Below the pieces are notes generated by a model. That model was not told the DNA's origin and did not search any database. It saw nothing but the letters and a program-made list of their open reading frames with translations. DNA of 64,000 nucleotides from Flavobacterium sp. ov086 (GTDB taxonomy: Bacteria; Bacteroidota; Bacteroidia; Flavobacteriales; Flavobacteriaceae), in NCBI RefSeq assembly GCF_900187965.1, contig NZ_FZNL01000009.1:62001-126000 (forward strand). The letters run 5' to 3'. The translations under genes were made by a program, and so were the position numbers. Numbering within the stretch: the first letter of the stretch is position 1; every line of letters begins with the position of its first letter. This document shows, piece after piece, positions 44,416-52,212 of this stretch.

Positions 44416-45687
44416 ATGAAAGAAGATTTTCTTCATTACCTCTGGAAATTCAAGAAGTTTGAAACATTGAATTTAAAAACCACGCAAAATGAATCTGTCA
44501 CTATTATTAAAACGGGAGATTATTTAGAGCTTTCAGGACCTGATTTTTTTAATGGCCAAATCAAAATCGGAAATCAAAAGTGGGCCGGAAATATCGAAAT
44601 TCATATAAAATCTTCTGATTGGTATGTGCATCATCACGAAAAAGATATAGCCTACGAAAATGTAATTTTGCATGTTGTTTGGGAACATGATGCAGAAATA
44701 TTTCGAGAAAACAACATTGAAATTCCAGTTTTAGTTTTAAAGGATTATGTTTCATCTGATGTTATAGCTTGTTACAAATCGCTCCTTGCGCCAAAATCAT
44801 GGATATTCTGCGAAAGACAAATTTCAAAAATAGATGATTTTGTGTTTAAAAATTGGAGGGAAAGGCTCTTTTTTGAACGTTTAGAACGCAAATCAAAATT
44901 TATCTATGATTTACTCGAAGAGACAAATCAGGATTGGGAAGCCGTTTTTTTCTGTTTATTGGCGAAGAATTTTGGACTAAATACAAATGGAGCTTCGTTC
45001 TTACAGATGGCCAAAGCGATTCCGTTTTCAGTTATTCGAAAAGAAAGCTTTGAAGTCGAAAATTTAGAAGCATTGCTTTTAGGTACAGCTGGTTTATTAG
45101 ATAAGGATGGAGAAGATGTTTATTTTACAGATTTAAAAATCAGATATTTTTATCTTCTGCATAAATACCAATTTGAGAGATGCCATATAGATTCGGTTCA
45201 GTTTTTTAAGCATCGACCGGATAATTTTCCAACCATACGGCTTTCGCAATTGGCAAATTTGTATAAAAAGCATCAAAACTTATTTTCTAAAATAATAAGT
45301 TTAAAATCAGTCACAGAAGTATATGAATTGCTTGGAGTTTCGGCAAGTCTATATTGGCAAAACCACTATCAGTTTGATAAAGAAAGTCCGAAGAAAGCAA
45401 AACAATTGTCAAAATCGTTTTTAGATTTAGTAATTATAAACACTATAATTCCAATGCAATTTGCTTATTCTACTATAATGGGAGAGACAATTTCTGAAGA
45501 TTTAATTGTGTTTATGAATGAAGTTGCTCCTGAGAATAACGCAATTATAACTAAGTTTAAATCTTTTGGAGTTCTTTCTGGAAATGCTTTTGAAACCCAA
45601 ACTTTATTAGAACTTAAAAACGAATATTGTAATAAAAAAGCGTGTTTACAATGCGCGTTAGGAATGGAGCTATTGAAGAGTAATTAG
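44416..45687 (+). CDS. DUF2851 family protein
   Basis: 423 residues, cytoplasmic. It opens MKEDFLHYLWKFKKF, then GPDFFNGQIKIGNQKWAGNIEIHIKSSDWYVHHHEKDIAYENVILHVVWEHD, the conserved DUF2851 core with many His and acidic residues that resembles a metal-dependent nuclease-type active site (GPDF...GNIEIH...HHH...ILHVV). The C-terminal half is helical and ends with a Cys cluster (CNKKACLQCALG). The family is widespread in Bacteroidota and its function is unknown. Confidence 0.88.
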   Translation: MKEDFLHYLWKFKKFETLNLKTTQNESVTIIKTGDYLELSGPDFFNGQIKIGNQKWAGNIEIHIKSSDWYVHHHEKDIAYENVILHVVWEHDAEIFRENNIEIPVLVLKDYVSSDVIACYKSLLAPKSWIFCERQISKIDDFVFKNWRERLFFERLERKSKFIYDLLEETNQDWEAVFFCLLAKNFGLNTNGASFLQMAKAIPFSVIRKESFEVENLEALLLGTAGLLDKDGEDVYFTDLKIRYFYLLHKYQFERCHIDSVQFFKHRPDNFPTIRLSQLANLYKKHQNLFSKIISLKSVTEVYELLGVSASLYWQNHYQFDKESPKKAKQLSKSFLDLVIINTIIPMQFAYSTIMGETISEDLIVFMNEVAPENNAIITKFKSFGVLSGNAFETQTLLELKNEYCNKKACLQCALGMELLKSN

Positions 45688-45780
45688 TTAATTAGAAAAT
45701 GTGTCGATTAGATAATTTTGTACATTTGTCATTCTTAATAATGTCAAATGTCATCCTGAGTGGAGTCGAAGGATAAATCT
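45685..45780 (-). repeat. Composite dispersed repeat (inverted relative to 4688-4751)
   Basis: Carries AATTAGAAAATGTG, ATTAGATAATTTTGT and GTCATCCTGAG(T)GGAGTCGAAGGA(T)AAATCTAAAA in the same order as the reverse complement of 4680-4751, with a 30-nt insertion between the second and third blocks. Confidence 0.75.
45721..45728 (+). promoter_or_regulatory. Promoter -7 box of the PspC-like gene
   Basis: TACATTTG (TAnnTTTG), 62 nt before the ATG; it lies within the composite repeat. Confidence 0.45.
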
Positions 45781-45790
45781 AAAACTAACT

Positions 45791-46018
45791 ATGTCTGCTA
45801 TTTTAAAATTAAAATTCTTTTTCGAGAAATATGGATTTCATGTTTCCTCAAGATTGGCTGACAAGCTAGGAATGCGTGTAACGAGTGTTAGATTATTTTT
45901 TATTTATATTTCGTTTGTTACGGCTGGTTTAGGCTTTGGAGTTTATCTTACCTTTGCATTTTGGATTCGTTTAAAAGATTTAATTCGCTCAAAAAGAACA
46001 TCAGTTTTTGATTTATAA
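45791..46018 (+). CDS. PspC-domain-like membrane protein
   Basis: 75 residues. An N-terminal amphipathic part (FFEKYGFHVSSRLADKLGMRVTSVRLFFIY) leads into one hydrophobic segment (about 34-57, ISFVTAGLGFGVYLTFAFWI), the arrangement of short PspC-domain proteins. PspC in other bacteria is an inner-membrane sensor of envelope stress; the short Bacteroidota versions are uncharacterised. It is convergent with the permease gene across a terminator. Confidence 0.75.
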   Translation: MSAILKLKFFFEKYGFHVSSRLADKLGMRVTSVRLFFIYISFVTAGLGFGVYLTFAFWIRLKDLIRSKRTSVFDL

Positions 46019-46036
46019 ATCAATTTTAATGCATAA

Positions 46037-46074
46037 AAAAAGGATCATGAATGATTTTACTTCATGATCCTTTT
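46037..46074. terminator. Bidirectional terminator
   Basis: Stem AAAAGGATCATGAA / TTCATGATCCTTTT with a short loop; A-run before and T-run after, between convergent genes. Confidence 0.88.
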
Positions 46075-46099
46075 AATTTTATATAGAAGATATAGAAAA

Positions 46100-47590
46100 T
46101 TATTTTTCTGGATTGTTTAATTTACTGTTTTTCCTACCATAAGTAAAATAGAAAATAACTCCAAGGGCCATCCATGCAAAAAGTCTTAACCAGTTTGTCC
46201 ATCCTAAACCGTACATCATAGCGCAACATACAGCAACACCTAATAAAGGTACTAATGGTACAAATGGAGTTTTGAATTCTCTAACCATATTTGGCTCTTT
46301 TTTACGTAAAATAATAACAGAGATACATACAAGAACAAAAGCAAATAAGGTTCCAATACTAGTCATATCACCTACAATGTCTCCAGGAATAAAAGCAGCA
46401 AATGCACCAACAATTACTAAAATTGCAAGATTAGCTTTGTATGGAGTTTTGTATTTAGGGTGAACATCACTAAAAGCTTTTGGAAGTAGACCGTCTTTAC
46501 CCATTGCGTAAAATACTCTTGACTGTCCTAATAACATTACTAGAATTACAGAAGAAAAACCTGCAAGAATAGCAACAGTAACTAATTGTCCTAGCCATTC
46601 GTATCCAATCATATATTTATTGATAGCGAATGCAACAGAAGCTTCTTTACCACCTGTTCTGAAATCTTCAACTGTTGCAACCCCTGTTAATACTTGTGCA
46701 AAAAGAATGTATAAAAGAGTACATACAGCTAATGATCCTAGGATACCGATAGGCATTGCTTTTTTAGGATTTTTTGTTTCTTGAGCGGCTGTACTTACAG
46801 CATCGAAACCAATAAATGCAAAGAAAACAGTTCCTGCAGCTCCTAATATTCCCATAATACCACCATAACTGTGTCCAACTCCATGTTCATCAGTAAAAAT
46901 TGATGCTGGCGGAATGTATGGTGTGTGATTTGCTGGGTTTACAAAGTTCCAGCCAATTACAATTATTAATATAACAATAGCTACTTTAACGATTACGATA
47001 ATTCCGTTAACAAAAGCTGATTCTTGGATACCTTTTATCAATAATAAACTAATGACACTAACAATAAAAAGCGCTGGAAGATTTATAATTCCATGTGTCA
47101 CTTGTTGCGTTACCGGATCAACTATTTTTTGAAATGGAGAGTGAGAAAATTCAAAAGGAATTGGACTCATATGGAAGACATTGACCAGTAGGTTATTGAG
47201 GTATTCACTCCAGGCAATTCCAACTGTTGCTGCTCCTACGGCATATTCAAGTATTAAATCCCATCCAATTATCCAGGCAAGAAATTCACCCATGGTTGCG
47301 TAGGTATACGTATAAGCACTACCAGAAATTGGAATAGAAGAAGAGAGTTCTGCATAGCACAATCCTGCTAATGCACAGCCAATAGCAGCTATAATAAATG
47401 CAATGGTAACTGATGGGCCAGCATTTTGCGCGGCGGCGGTAGCAGTTCTAACAAATAATCCTGCACCAATGATGGCGCCAATACCTAAGGCGATTAATGA
47501 CCAAGCGGTCAAGGTTCTTTTTAACCCTTTTTCAGAATCAGCAGCTTCTGCTAAAAGCTGTGCTAATGGTTTTCTTTTCCAAATTGACAT
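46100..47590 (-). CDS. APC-superfamily amino-acid permease (cationic amino-acid transporter type)
   Basis: 496 residues from the ATG at 47590 (MSIWKRKPLAQLLAEA). About 12-14 membrane helices. Landmarks are the first-helix GIGAIIGAGLFVRTATAA, the SSSIPISGSAYTYTYATMGEFLAWIIGWDLILEYAVG block, and FFAFIGFDAVSTAAQETKNPKKAMPIGI, as in the CAT family of amino-acid/polyamine/organocation permeases. Inner membrane, secondary transport; the specific amino acid is not certain. The frame continues 24 codons upstream, but a TACATTTG promoter box lies within that extension, so the shorter start is preferred. Confidence 0.9.
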   Translation of the reverse strand: MSIWKRKPLAQLLAEAADSEKGLKRTLTAWSLIALGIGAIIGAGLFVRTATAAAQNAGPSVTIAFIIAAIGCALAGLCYAELSSSIPISGSAYTYTYATMGEFLAWIIGWDLILEYAVGAATVGIAWSEYLNNLLVNVFHMSPIPFEFSHSPFQKIVDPVTQQVTHGIINLPALFIVSVISLLLIKGIQESAFVNGIIVIVKVAIVILIIVIGWNFVNPANHTPYIPPASIFTDEHGVGHSYGGIMGILGAAGTVFFAFIGFDAVSTAAQETKNPKKAMPIGILGSLAVCTLLYILFAQVLTGVATVEDFRTGGKEASVAFAINKYMIGYEWLGQLVTVAILAGFSSVILVMLLGQSRVFYAMGKDGLLPKAFSDVHPKYKTPYKANLAILVIVGAFAAFIPGDIVGDMTSIGTLFAFVLVCISVIILRKKEPNMVREFKTPFVPLVPLLGVAVCCAMMYGLGWTNWLRLFAWMALGVIFYFTYGRKNSKLNNPEK

Positions 47591-47863
47591 ATTATTATAT
47601 TGGTTTATTGTTATTAAGCTCCAAATGTATTGTTTTTTGTAAAAAATAAAAACAATAATCATGTTTTAAGTTATAAAATATTTAATTATGTGATAATACC
47701 CACAGGAAACACTCTTTTAATTTTTATATTCATTAAAATTATTAGTGTTTTATAGCGGATTAATCAATTCGCAAATTAGTCATTTATTTAATACTTTTCT
47801 TAATAAAATGATTTATTTTCGCACAAATCATATTTCAGTTTGAAAATGAAAATTTATTAGATA
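47591..47863. other. Divergent promoter region of the permease and HHH genes
   Basis: Contains the permease promoter at 47622-47655. No repeat or small gene is evident. No exact -7 box was found for the rightward gene. Confidence 0.45.
47622..47655 (-). promoter_or_regulatory. Permease promoter
   Basis: On the minus strand, TTG (complement of 47653-47655), a 23-nt spacer, then TACATTTG (complement of 47622-47629); the ATG is 31 nt downstream. Confidence 0.6.
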
Positions 47864-48754
47864 ATGAATTTTAAAGTATTATTAAGACATTTTAAATTTA
47901 CAAGCCAACAACGTACAGGGATTCTTTTGCTTTTTATACTTATAATAGTATTGCAGGCGGTTTATTTTTTTGTAGACTTTAGTGTTCCTGAAAAGTCTTT
48001 TCCTGAAAAAGAACAATGGACCTTTTTGCAAACTGAGATTGATTCGTTGAAATCTATAAAGTATAATGAGAAGTCTAAAGTTTATACTTTTAATCCAAAT
48101 TTTATCTCAGACTATAAAGGTTATAAGCTTGGGATGTCGATTGAAGAAATCGATCGTTTATTGACTTTTAGAAAAGAAAATAAATATGTAAATTCTACTG
48201 AAGAATTTCAGCAAGTCACAAAAGTTTCAGATTCTTTATTAAGGATTATTTCGCCATTGTTTAAATTTCCGGACTGGACTCAGAATAAATCTAATTTTAA
48301 AACAGAAAAGAAAGAGTATGTGGCGAAATCTTATTCGAAAAAAGAAAATAAAATTATAGTTTTAGATATTAATCAAGCAACTCAGGACGATTTAATTAAA
48401 GTGTATGGAATAGGTGAAGCTTTATCTTTACGAATATTAAAACAAAAGGAGATTTTAGGCTGTTTTGTTTCTATGGAACAAATGAGTGATGTTTGGGGAC
48501 TTTCGCCGGAAGTAATTGCAGAATTGAATTCGCATTTTAAAGTTGTGATACCTTCAGATTTGAAGAAAATAGCAATAAATGATGCTTCTCTAAAAGAATT
48601 ATCTCAGTTTCCTTATTTCAGATATGCTTTGGCGAGACAGATCGTAACAGCTCGAAGTATGAACGGAAATTTTAATAATATTGAGGATTTATCAAAAATT
48701 AAAGGTTTTCCTGTTGAAAAAGCAAAAATAATTAGTTTATATTTGGAGTTCTAA
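47864..48754 (+). CDS. Membrane-anchored helix-hairpin-helix (ComEA-like) protein
   Basis: 296 residues. A single membrane anchor (about 18-38) is followed by three helix-hairpin-helix type segments: YKLGMSIEEIDRLLTFRKENKYVNSTEEFQQVTKVSD (about 82-120), LDINQATQDDLIKVYGIGEALSLRILKQKEILGCF (about 168-202) and INDASLKELSQFPYFRYALARQIVTAR (about 237-264). Such ComEA-type repeats bind DNA non-specifically. A role in DNA uptake is possible but unproved in this group; the protein probably faces the periplasm. It lies 15 nt before the acyl-CoA dehydrogenase gene, so they may be co-transcribed. Confidence 0.85.
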   Translation: MNFKVLLRHFKFTSQQRTGILLLFILIIVLQAVYFFVDFSVPEKSFPEKEQWTFLQTEIDSLKSIKYNEKSKVYTFNPNFISDYKGYKLGMSIEEIDRLLTFRKENKYVNSTEEFQQVTKVSDSLLRIISPLFKFPDWTQNKSNFKTEKKEYVAKSYSKKENKIIVLDINQATQDDLIKVYGIGEALSLRILKQKEILGCFVSMEQMSDVWGLSPEVIAELNSHFKVVIPSDLKKIAINDASLKELSQFPYFRYALARQIVTARSMNGNFNNIEDLSKIKGFPVEKAKIISLYLEF

Positions 48755-48769
48755 AAAAAATAACACACA

Positions 48770-49912
48770 ATGAATTTTGATTACAATGAAACGCAATCAA
48801 TGATTGCTCAGTCAATAAAAGATTTTGCCGATAAAAATATAAGACCTTATATAATGGAGTGGGACGAGGCTCAAATTTTCCCAGTTCCTTTATTTAAAAA
48901 ATTAGGCGAAATGGGATTTATGGGAGTTTTAGTACCCGAAGAATATGGAGGTTCCGGTTTAGGATATCATGAATATATTACAGTTGTTGAAGAGATTTCA
49001 AAAGTAGATCCTTCAATTGGTTTATCTGTTGCAGCACATAATTCGTTATGTACAAATCATATTTTGACTTTTGGAAATGAAGAGCAAAAGAAAAAATGGT
49101 TGCCAAAATTAGCGACTGCTGAATATATAGGAGCTTGGGGATTGACAGAACATAATACAGGTTCTGATGCTGGCGGAATGAATACAACGGCAGTAAGAGA
49201 TGGTGATGATTGGATTGTAAGTGGAGCTAAGAACTTTATTACACACGCTATTTCTGGAGATATTGCAGTAGTAATTGTTCGTACTGGTGAAAAAGGCGAT
49301 TCTAAAGGAATGACGGCTTTTGTTTTTGAAAAAGGAATGAAAGGATTTACATCAGGTAAAAAAGAGAATAAATTAGGAATGCGTGCTAGTGAAACCGCAG
49401 AACTTGTTTTTGATGGTTGCCGAGTACCTGACACAAATAGATTAGGAGAAGTTGGTCAGGGATTTGTTCAGGCTATGAAAATATTAGACGGTGGAAGAAT
49501 CTCAATCGGGGCTTTGTCCTTAGGAATTGCAAAAGGTGCTTATGAAGCTGCTCTTAAATATTCTAAAGAGAGGTATCAGTTTGGACAACCTATCAGTAAT
49601 TTTCAGGGAATTTCGTTTAAGTTGGCAGATATGGCAACAGAAATCGAAGCTTCGGAATTGTTACTGCATAAAGCTGCTTTCTTAAAACAACAGCACAAAC
49701 CAGTTACAACTCTTGGTGCAATGGCAAAGATGTATGCTTCAGAAGCTTGTGTGAAAATCGCAAACGAAGCGGTTCAGATTCACGGGGGTTACGGTTATAC
49801 AAAAGATTTTCCTGTAGAGAAATTCTATAGAGATTCTAAATTATGTACAATTGGAGAAGGAACTACTGAAATTCAAAAAGTTGTTATTTCAAGAAACTTA
49901 TTAAAAGAATAA
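48770..49912 (+). CDS. Acyl-CoA dehydrogenase
   Basis: 380 residues; FAD flavoenzyme that oxidises acyl-CoA to trans-2-enoyl-CoA in fatty-acid or branched-chain amino-acid breakdown. Landmarks: ADKNIRPYIMEWDEAQIFP, GAWGLTEHNTGSDAGGMNTTA (FAD site, about 127-147), GLRASET-like KLGMRASETAELVFDGCRVP, and the C-terminal HGGYGYTKDFPVEKFYRDSKLCTIGEGTTEIQ with the likely catalytic base E363. Length is as in the short/medium-chain group. The precise chain preference cannot be read from the sequence. Confidence 0.95.
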   Translation: MNFDYNETQSMIAQSIKDFADKNIRPYIMEWDEAQIFPVPLFKKLGEMGFMGVLVPEEYGGSGLGYHEYITVVEEISKVDPSIGLSVAAHNSLCTNHILTFGNEEQKKKWLPKLATAEYIGAWGLTEHNTGSDAGGMNTTAVRDGDDWIVSGAKNFITHAISGDIAVVIVRTGEKGDSKGMTAFVFEKGMKGFTSGKKENKLGMRASETAELVFDGCRVPDTNRLGEVGQGFVQAMKILDGGRISIGALSLGIAKGAYEAALKYSKERYQFGQPISNFQGISFKLADMATEIEASELLLHKAAFLKQQHKPVTTLGAMAKMYASEACVKIANEAVQIHGGYGYTKDFPVEKFYRDSKLCTIGEGTTEIQKVVISRNLLKE

Positions 49913-50046
49913 AGAATAAGAAATAAGCTTTACTTAATTGTCTAATTATAAGCGATATATTTTTAAGTCTGTTCTCTTTTTTCTATCTTCTTTTTTCTTT
50001 TAAAAAATAATTTGGAATTTATACCTCATAATTCATAATTAATATA

Positions 50047-50054
50047 TACTTTTG
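50047..50054 (+). promoter_or_regulatory. rpsU promoter -7 box
   Basis: TACTTTTG (TAnnTTTG), 29 nt before the rpsU ATG. No -33 TTG at the usual spacing. Confidence 0.5.
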
Positions 50055-50067
50055 CACCCTTAACGAG

Positions 50068-50075
50068 AGGAGGTG
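50068..50075 (+). promoter_or_regulatory. Strong Shine-Dalgarno of rpsU
   Basis: AGGAGGTG, 8 nt before the ATG, complementary to the 16S anti-Shine-Dalgarno. No other gene checked in this window has such a site; the others start after A-rich leaders. In Flavobacterium johnsoniae bS21 is known to help sequester the anti-Shine-Dalgarno, and an rpsU Shine-Dalgarno allows autoregulation. Confidence 0.85.
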
Positions 50076-50083
50076 TCAATATT

Positions 50084-50278
50084 ATGTTAATTATACCAAT
50101 TAAAGACGGAGAAAATATCGATAGAGCATTAAAGCGCTATAAAAGAAAATTTGATAAAACAGGAACTGTTCGTCAACTAAGAGCACGTACTGCTTTTATT
50201 AAGCCTTCTGTTATCAAAAGAGCACAAATTCAAAAAGCTGCTTACATCCAAAACATGAGAGATGGTTTAGAGAGTTAG
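50084..50278 (+). CDS. rpsU: 30S ribosomal protein bS21
   Basis: 64 residues, basic. The start MLIIPIKDGENIDRALKRYKRKFDKTG and the RAxxAFIKPSVIKRAQIQKAAY tail are diagnostic of bS21. It sits on the small-subunit platform near the 3' end of 16S rRNA. In Bacteroidota, bS21 with bS6 and bS18 holds the anti-Shine-Dalgarno tail inactive (established for F. johnsoniae). The mRNA carries a strong Shine-Dalgarno, fitting feedback: ribosomes lacking bS21 would favour rpsU. Monocistronic, closed by a terminator. Confidence 0.97.
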   Translation: MLIIPIKDGENIDRALKRYKRKFDKTGTVRQLRARTAFIKPSVIKRAQIQKAAYIQNMRDGLES

Positions 50279-50301
50279 TATATAGCTTTATAAAAATAAT
50301 T

Positions 50302-50341
50302 ACCGTTAGCTGTCAAAATTTTGATGCTAACGGTTTTTTTA
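50302..50341 (+). terminator. rpsU terminator
   Basis: Stem ACCGTTAGC / GCTAACGGT (50302-50310, 50326-50334), then T8. Confidence 0.92.
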
Positions 50342-50421
50342 TGCTTAATTTTGAGATAAATAGTATTCTATATATAGGTGTAGGGTTTGGGTTTGTATAA
50401 TATGGAAAAGTGTTTATTCTT

Positions 50422-51315
50422 ATGAAGTCAAATAAAGAAGCATTTCGGGATTATCTTCAGTTGGAGAAAAAATATTCTCCACATACGGTCAATGCATATC
50501 TGAATGATATTTTGTTCTTTGAAATGTTTAATAAGGATAATTTTGAGCAAGAAAGTATTGAGCGGGTGAATTACAGTCAGATTAGAAGTTGGATTGTTTT
50601 TTTGGTCGATGCGGATATTTCAAATGTTTCTGTAAATCGAAAAATGGCTTCTTTAAAAGCATTTTATAAGTTTCTTTTAAAAACAAAGCAAATAGAAGTT
50701 AGTCCAATGTTGAAGCATAAGGCTTTGAAAACACCGAAAATTATTCAGATTCCTTTTTCAGAAAAAGAATTGACGGACTTAATGTCTGCTATTGATAATC
50801 CTGTTGGCTTTGAAGAAGTAAGAGATAAGCTTGTTGTTGATTTGTTTTATACGACCGGAATGCGAAGAGCGGAGTTGATATATTTAATGAAGAGTAATGT
50901 TGATTTGTCTTCTAATGTGGTAAAGGTTTTAGGAAAGAGAAATAAAGAACGCATTATTCCGATTTTACCTATTATAGTGGAGCAATTTGGTGTGTATTTG
51001 AAGGAAAGATCTCAGCTTGAAAAGATAGTCGATGAGGATTATTTTTTTATTTCTCGAAAAGGGTTAAAATTGAGTGAATCTTTTGTGTATCGATTAATAA
51101 ATTCTTACTTTAGTAAAGTCTCTGAAAAGGTAAAAAAAAGTCCACATGTGCTTCGGCATACTTTTGCGACTCATTTATTAAATAACGGAGCGGATTTAAA
51201 TTCAGTTAAGGAATTATTAGGGCATTCGAGTTTGGCGTCTACGCAGGTTTATACTCATAATAGTTTAGCAGAGCTTAAAAAGGTGTATACTGATGCGCAT
51301 CCTCGGAACAAATAG
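50422..51315 (+). CDS. Tyrosine recombinase XerC/XerD family
   Basis: 297 residues from the ATG at 50422 (a GTG at 50410 is the only earlier option). An N-terminal SAM-like DNA-binding domain (about 1-95: FRDYLQLEKKYSPHTVNAYLNDI) precedes the catalytic domain with R148 (TGMRRAEL), a Lys in LGKRNKERIIP, HVLRHTFATHLL, LGHSS and the nucleophile Y277 (STQVYTHNS). It resolves chromosome dimers at dif as part of a Xer pair; the family does not separate XerC from XerD here. Its end overlaps an open stretch before hpf, with 34 nt to the hpf ATG. Confidence 0.92.
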   Translation: MKSNKEAFRDYLQLEKKYSPHTVNAYLNDILFFEMFNKDNFEQESIERVNYSQIRSWIVFLVDADISNVSVNRKMASLKAFYKFLLKTKQIEVSPMLKHKALKTPKIIQIPFSEKELTDLMSAIDNPVGFEEVRDKLVVDLFYTTGMRRAELIYLMKSNVDLSSNVVKVLGKRNKERIIPILPIIVEQFGVYLKERSQLEKIVDEDYFFISRKGLKLSESFVYRLINSYFSKVSEKVKKSPHVLRHTFATHLLNNGADLNSVKELLGHSSLASTQVYTHNSLAELKKVYTDAHPRNK

Positions 51316-51349
51316 TAGTTCTGAAATGTTTAACCCTAAAATTAGTATT

Positions 51350-51652
51350 ATGAAGGTAGATGTTCATGCAGTTAACTTTACTGTTGACAGAAAGTTGGTA
51401 GATTTTATTCAGGAAAGAATGGATAAATTAGAAAAATATTATGATCGCGTGGTTTCGGCCGATGTTTTTTTGAAAGTTGAAAGAACAAGTGATAAGGAGA
51501 ATAAGGCAGTAGAGATTAAGATTAATGTTCCTGGAGATGATTTTTTGGTTAAAAAGCAATGTAAAACATTCGAAGAGGCTATTGAGCTTTCAGCAGAATC
51601 TTTAGAGCGTGTACTGGTAAAAAGGAAAGAAAAAATAAGAGCACATATATAA
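51350..51652 (+). CDS. hpf: Ribosome hibernation-promoting factor (HPF/RaiA family)
   Basis: 100 residues from the ATG at 51350; the open frame begins inside the recombinase gene, but MKVDVHAVNFTVDRKLVDFIQERMDKLEKYYDRV is the family start. The beta-alpha-beta-beta-beta-alpha fold (VSADVFLKVERTSDKENKAVEIKINVPGDDFLVKKQCKTFEEAIELSAESLERVLVKRKEKIRAH) binds the 30S A/P-site region in stationary phase and blocks translation. It is the short form without the dimerising C-terminal domain. Probably an operon with the Xer gene. Confidence 0.93.
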   Translation: MKVDVHAVNFTVDRKLVDFIQERMDKLEKYYDRVVSADVFLKVERTSDKENKAVEIKINVPGDDFLVKKQCKTFEEAIELSAESLERVLVKRKEKIRAHI

Positions 51653-51687
51653 TTGAATATAATTGAAAAAAATTTTCAAAAAATGTT

Positions 51688-51716
51688 TTGATACAAAGAT
51701 AAAATAGCTACATTTG
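51688..51716 (+). promoter_or_regulatory. Promoter of the tRNA-tuf region
   Basis: TTG at 51688-51690, 18-nt spacer, TACATTTG at 51709-51716. Expected transcript start at about 51721-51723. Confidence 0.65.
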
Positions 51717-51717
51717 C

Positions 51718-51744
51718 AGTCCGTTAGAAATAGCGGACTTTTTT
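51718..51744 (+). terminator. GAAA-tetraloop hairpin with U-tract
   Basis: 9-bp stem AGTCCGTTA / TAGCGGACT with loop GAAA, followed by T6. It could terminate the xer-hpf transcript, but it begins right at the predicted start of the tRNA transcript. Confidence 0.8.
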
Positions 51745-51753
51745 ATTGATATT

Positions 51754-51827
51754 GCCAGCGTAGCTCAGTTGGCTAGAGCAGCTGATTTGTAATCAGCAGG
51801 TCGTGGGTTCGAGTCCCTCCGCCGGCT
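51754..51827 (+). tRNA. tRNA-Thr (anticodon TGT)
   Basis: 74 nt; D-stem GCTC/GAGC, anticodon stem-loop GCTGA-TTTGTAA-TCAGC, T-loop TTCGAGT. CCA is not encoded. Two mismatches are present: acceptor position 4 A against 69 C, and T-stem 50 T against 64 T. The rest pairs normally. Confidence 0.93.
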
Positions 51828-51881
51828 CTAAATATTTCAAATGCGATTTGAAATTGTTCATGCAATTATTGATAAAATAAA

Positions 51882-51962
51882 GGGGAGATACTCAAGCGGC
51901 CAACGAGGGCAGACTGTAAATCTGCTGTGTGAACTTCGCAGGTTCGAATCCTGCTCTCCCCA
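51882..51962 (+). tRNA. tRNA-Tyr (anticodon GTA)
   Basis: 81 nt with acceptor GGGGAGA/TCTCCCC, anticodon loop CTGTAAA, a long class II variable arm (TGCTGTGTGAACTTCGC region) and discriminator A. CCA is not encoded. Confidence 0.95.
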
Positions 51963-52085
51963 CAATTTTGATTTTAGATTTAATGATTTCAGAATTTAGA
52001 TTTATAGAGATAAAAAATTGAATTTGATTCGGTTTTGCTTTTTTTTAATCTAAATCAAGGATCTAAAATCTAAAATTAGGACTCT

Positions 52086-52157
52086 GCCGGTGTAGCTCAG
52101 GGGTAGAGTGCTTCCTTGGTAAGGAAGAGGTCTCGGGTTCAATTCCCGACATTGGCT
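52086..52157 (+). tRNA. tRNA-Thr (anticodon GGT)
   Basis: 72 nt; acceptor GCCGGTG/CATTGGC with two G-U pairs, anticodon stem-loop CTTCC-TTGGTAA-GGAAG, T-stem TCGGG/CCCGA. Ends 55 nt before tuf, with which it is probably co-transcribed. Confidence 0.94.
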
Positions 52158-52212
52158 CAAGTAAGTAGGAAATTGAAAATTAATATATAACTAAGATTAA
52201 AAATTAAGTAAA

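Noticed and set aside
50410..51315. Integrase of a mobile island
   Set aside because: The gene has Xer length and motifs and lies between rpsU and hpf, the normal chromosomal context of a housekeeping Xer recombinase; no attachment repeats were seen at the nearby tRNA genes.
51293..51349. Upstream extension of hpf overlapping the recombinase gene
   Set aside because: The extra 19 residues are the recombinase end in another frame and do not match the family N-terminus.
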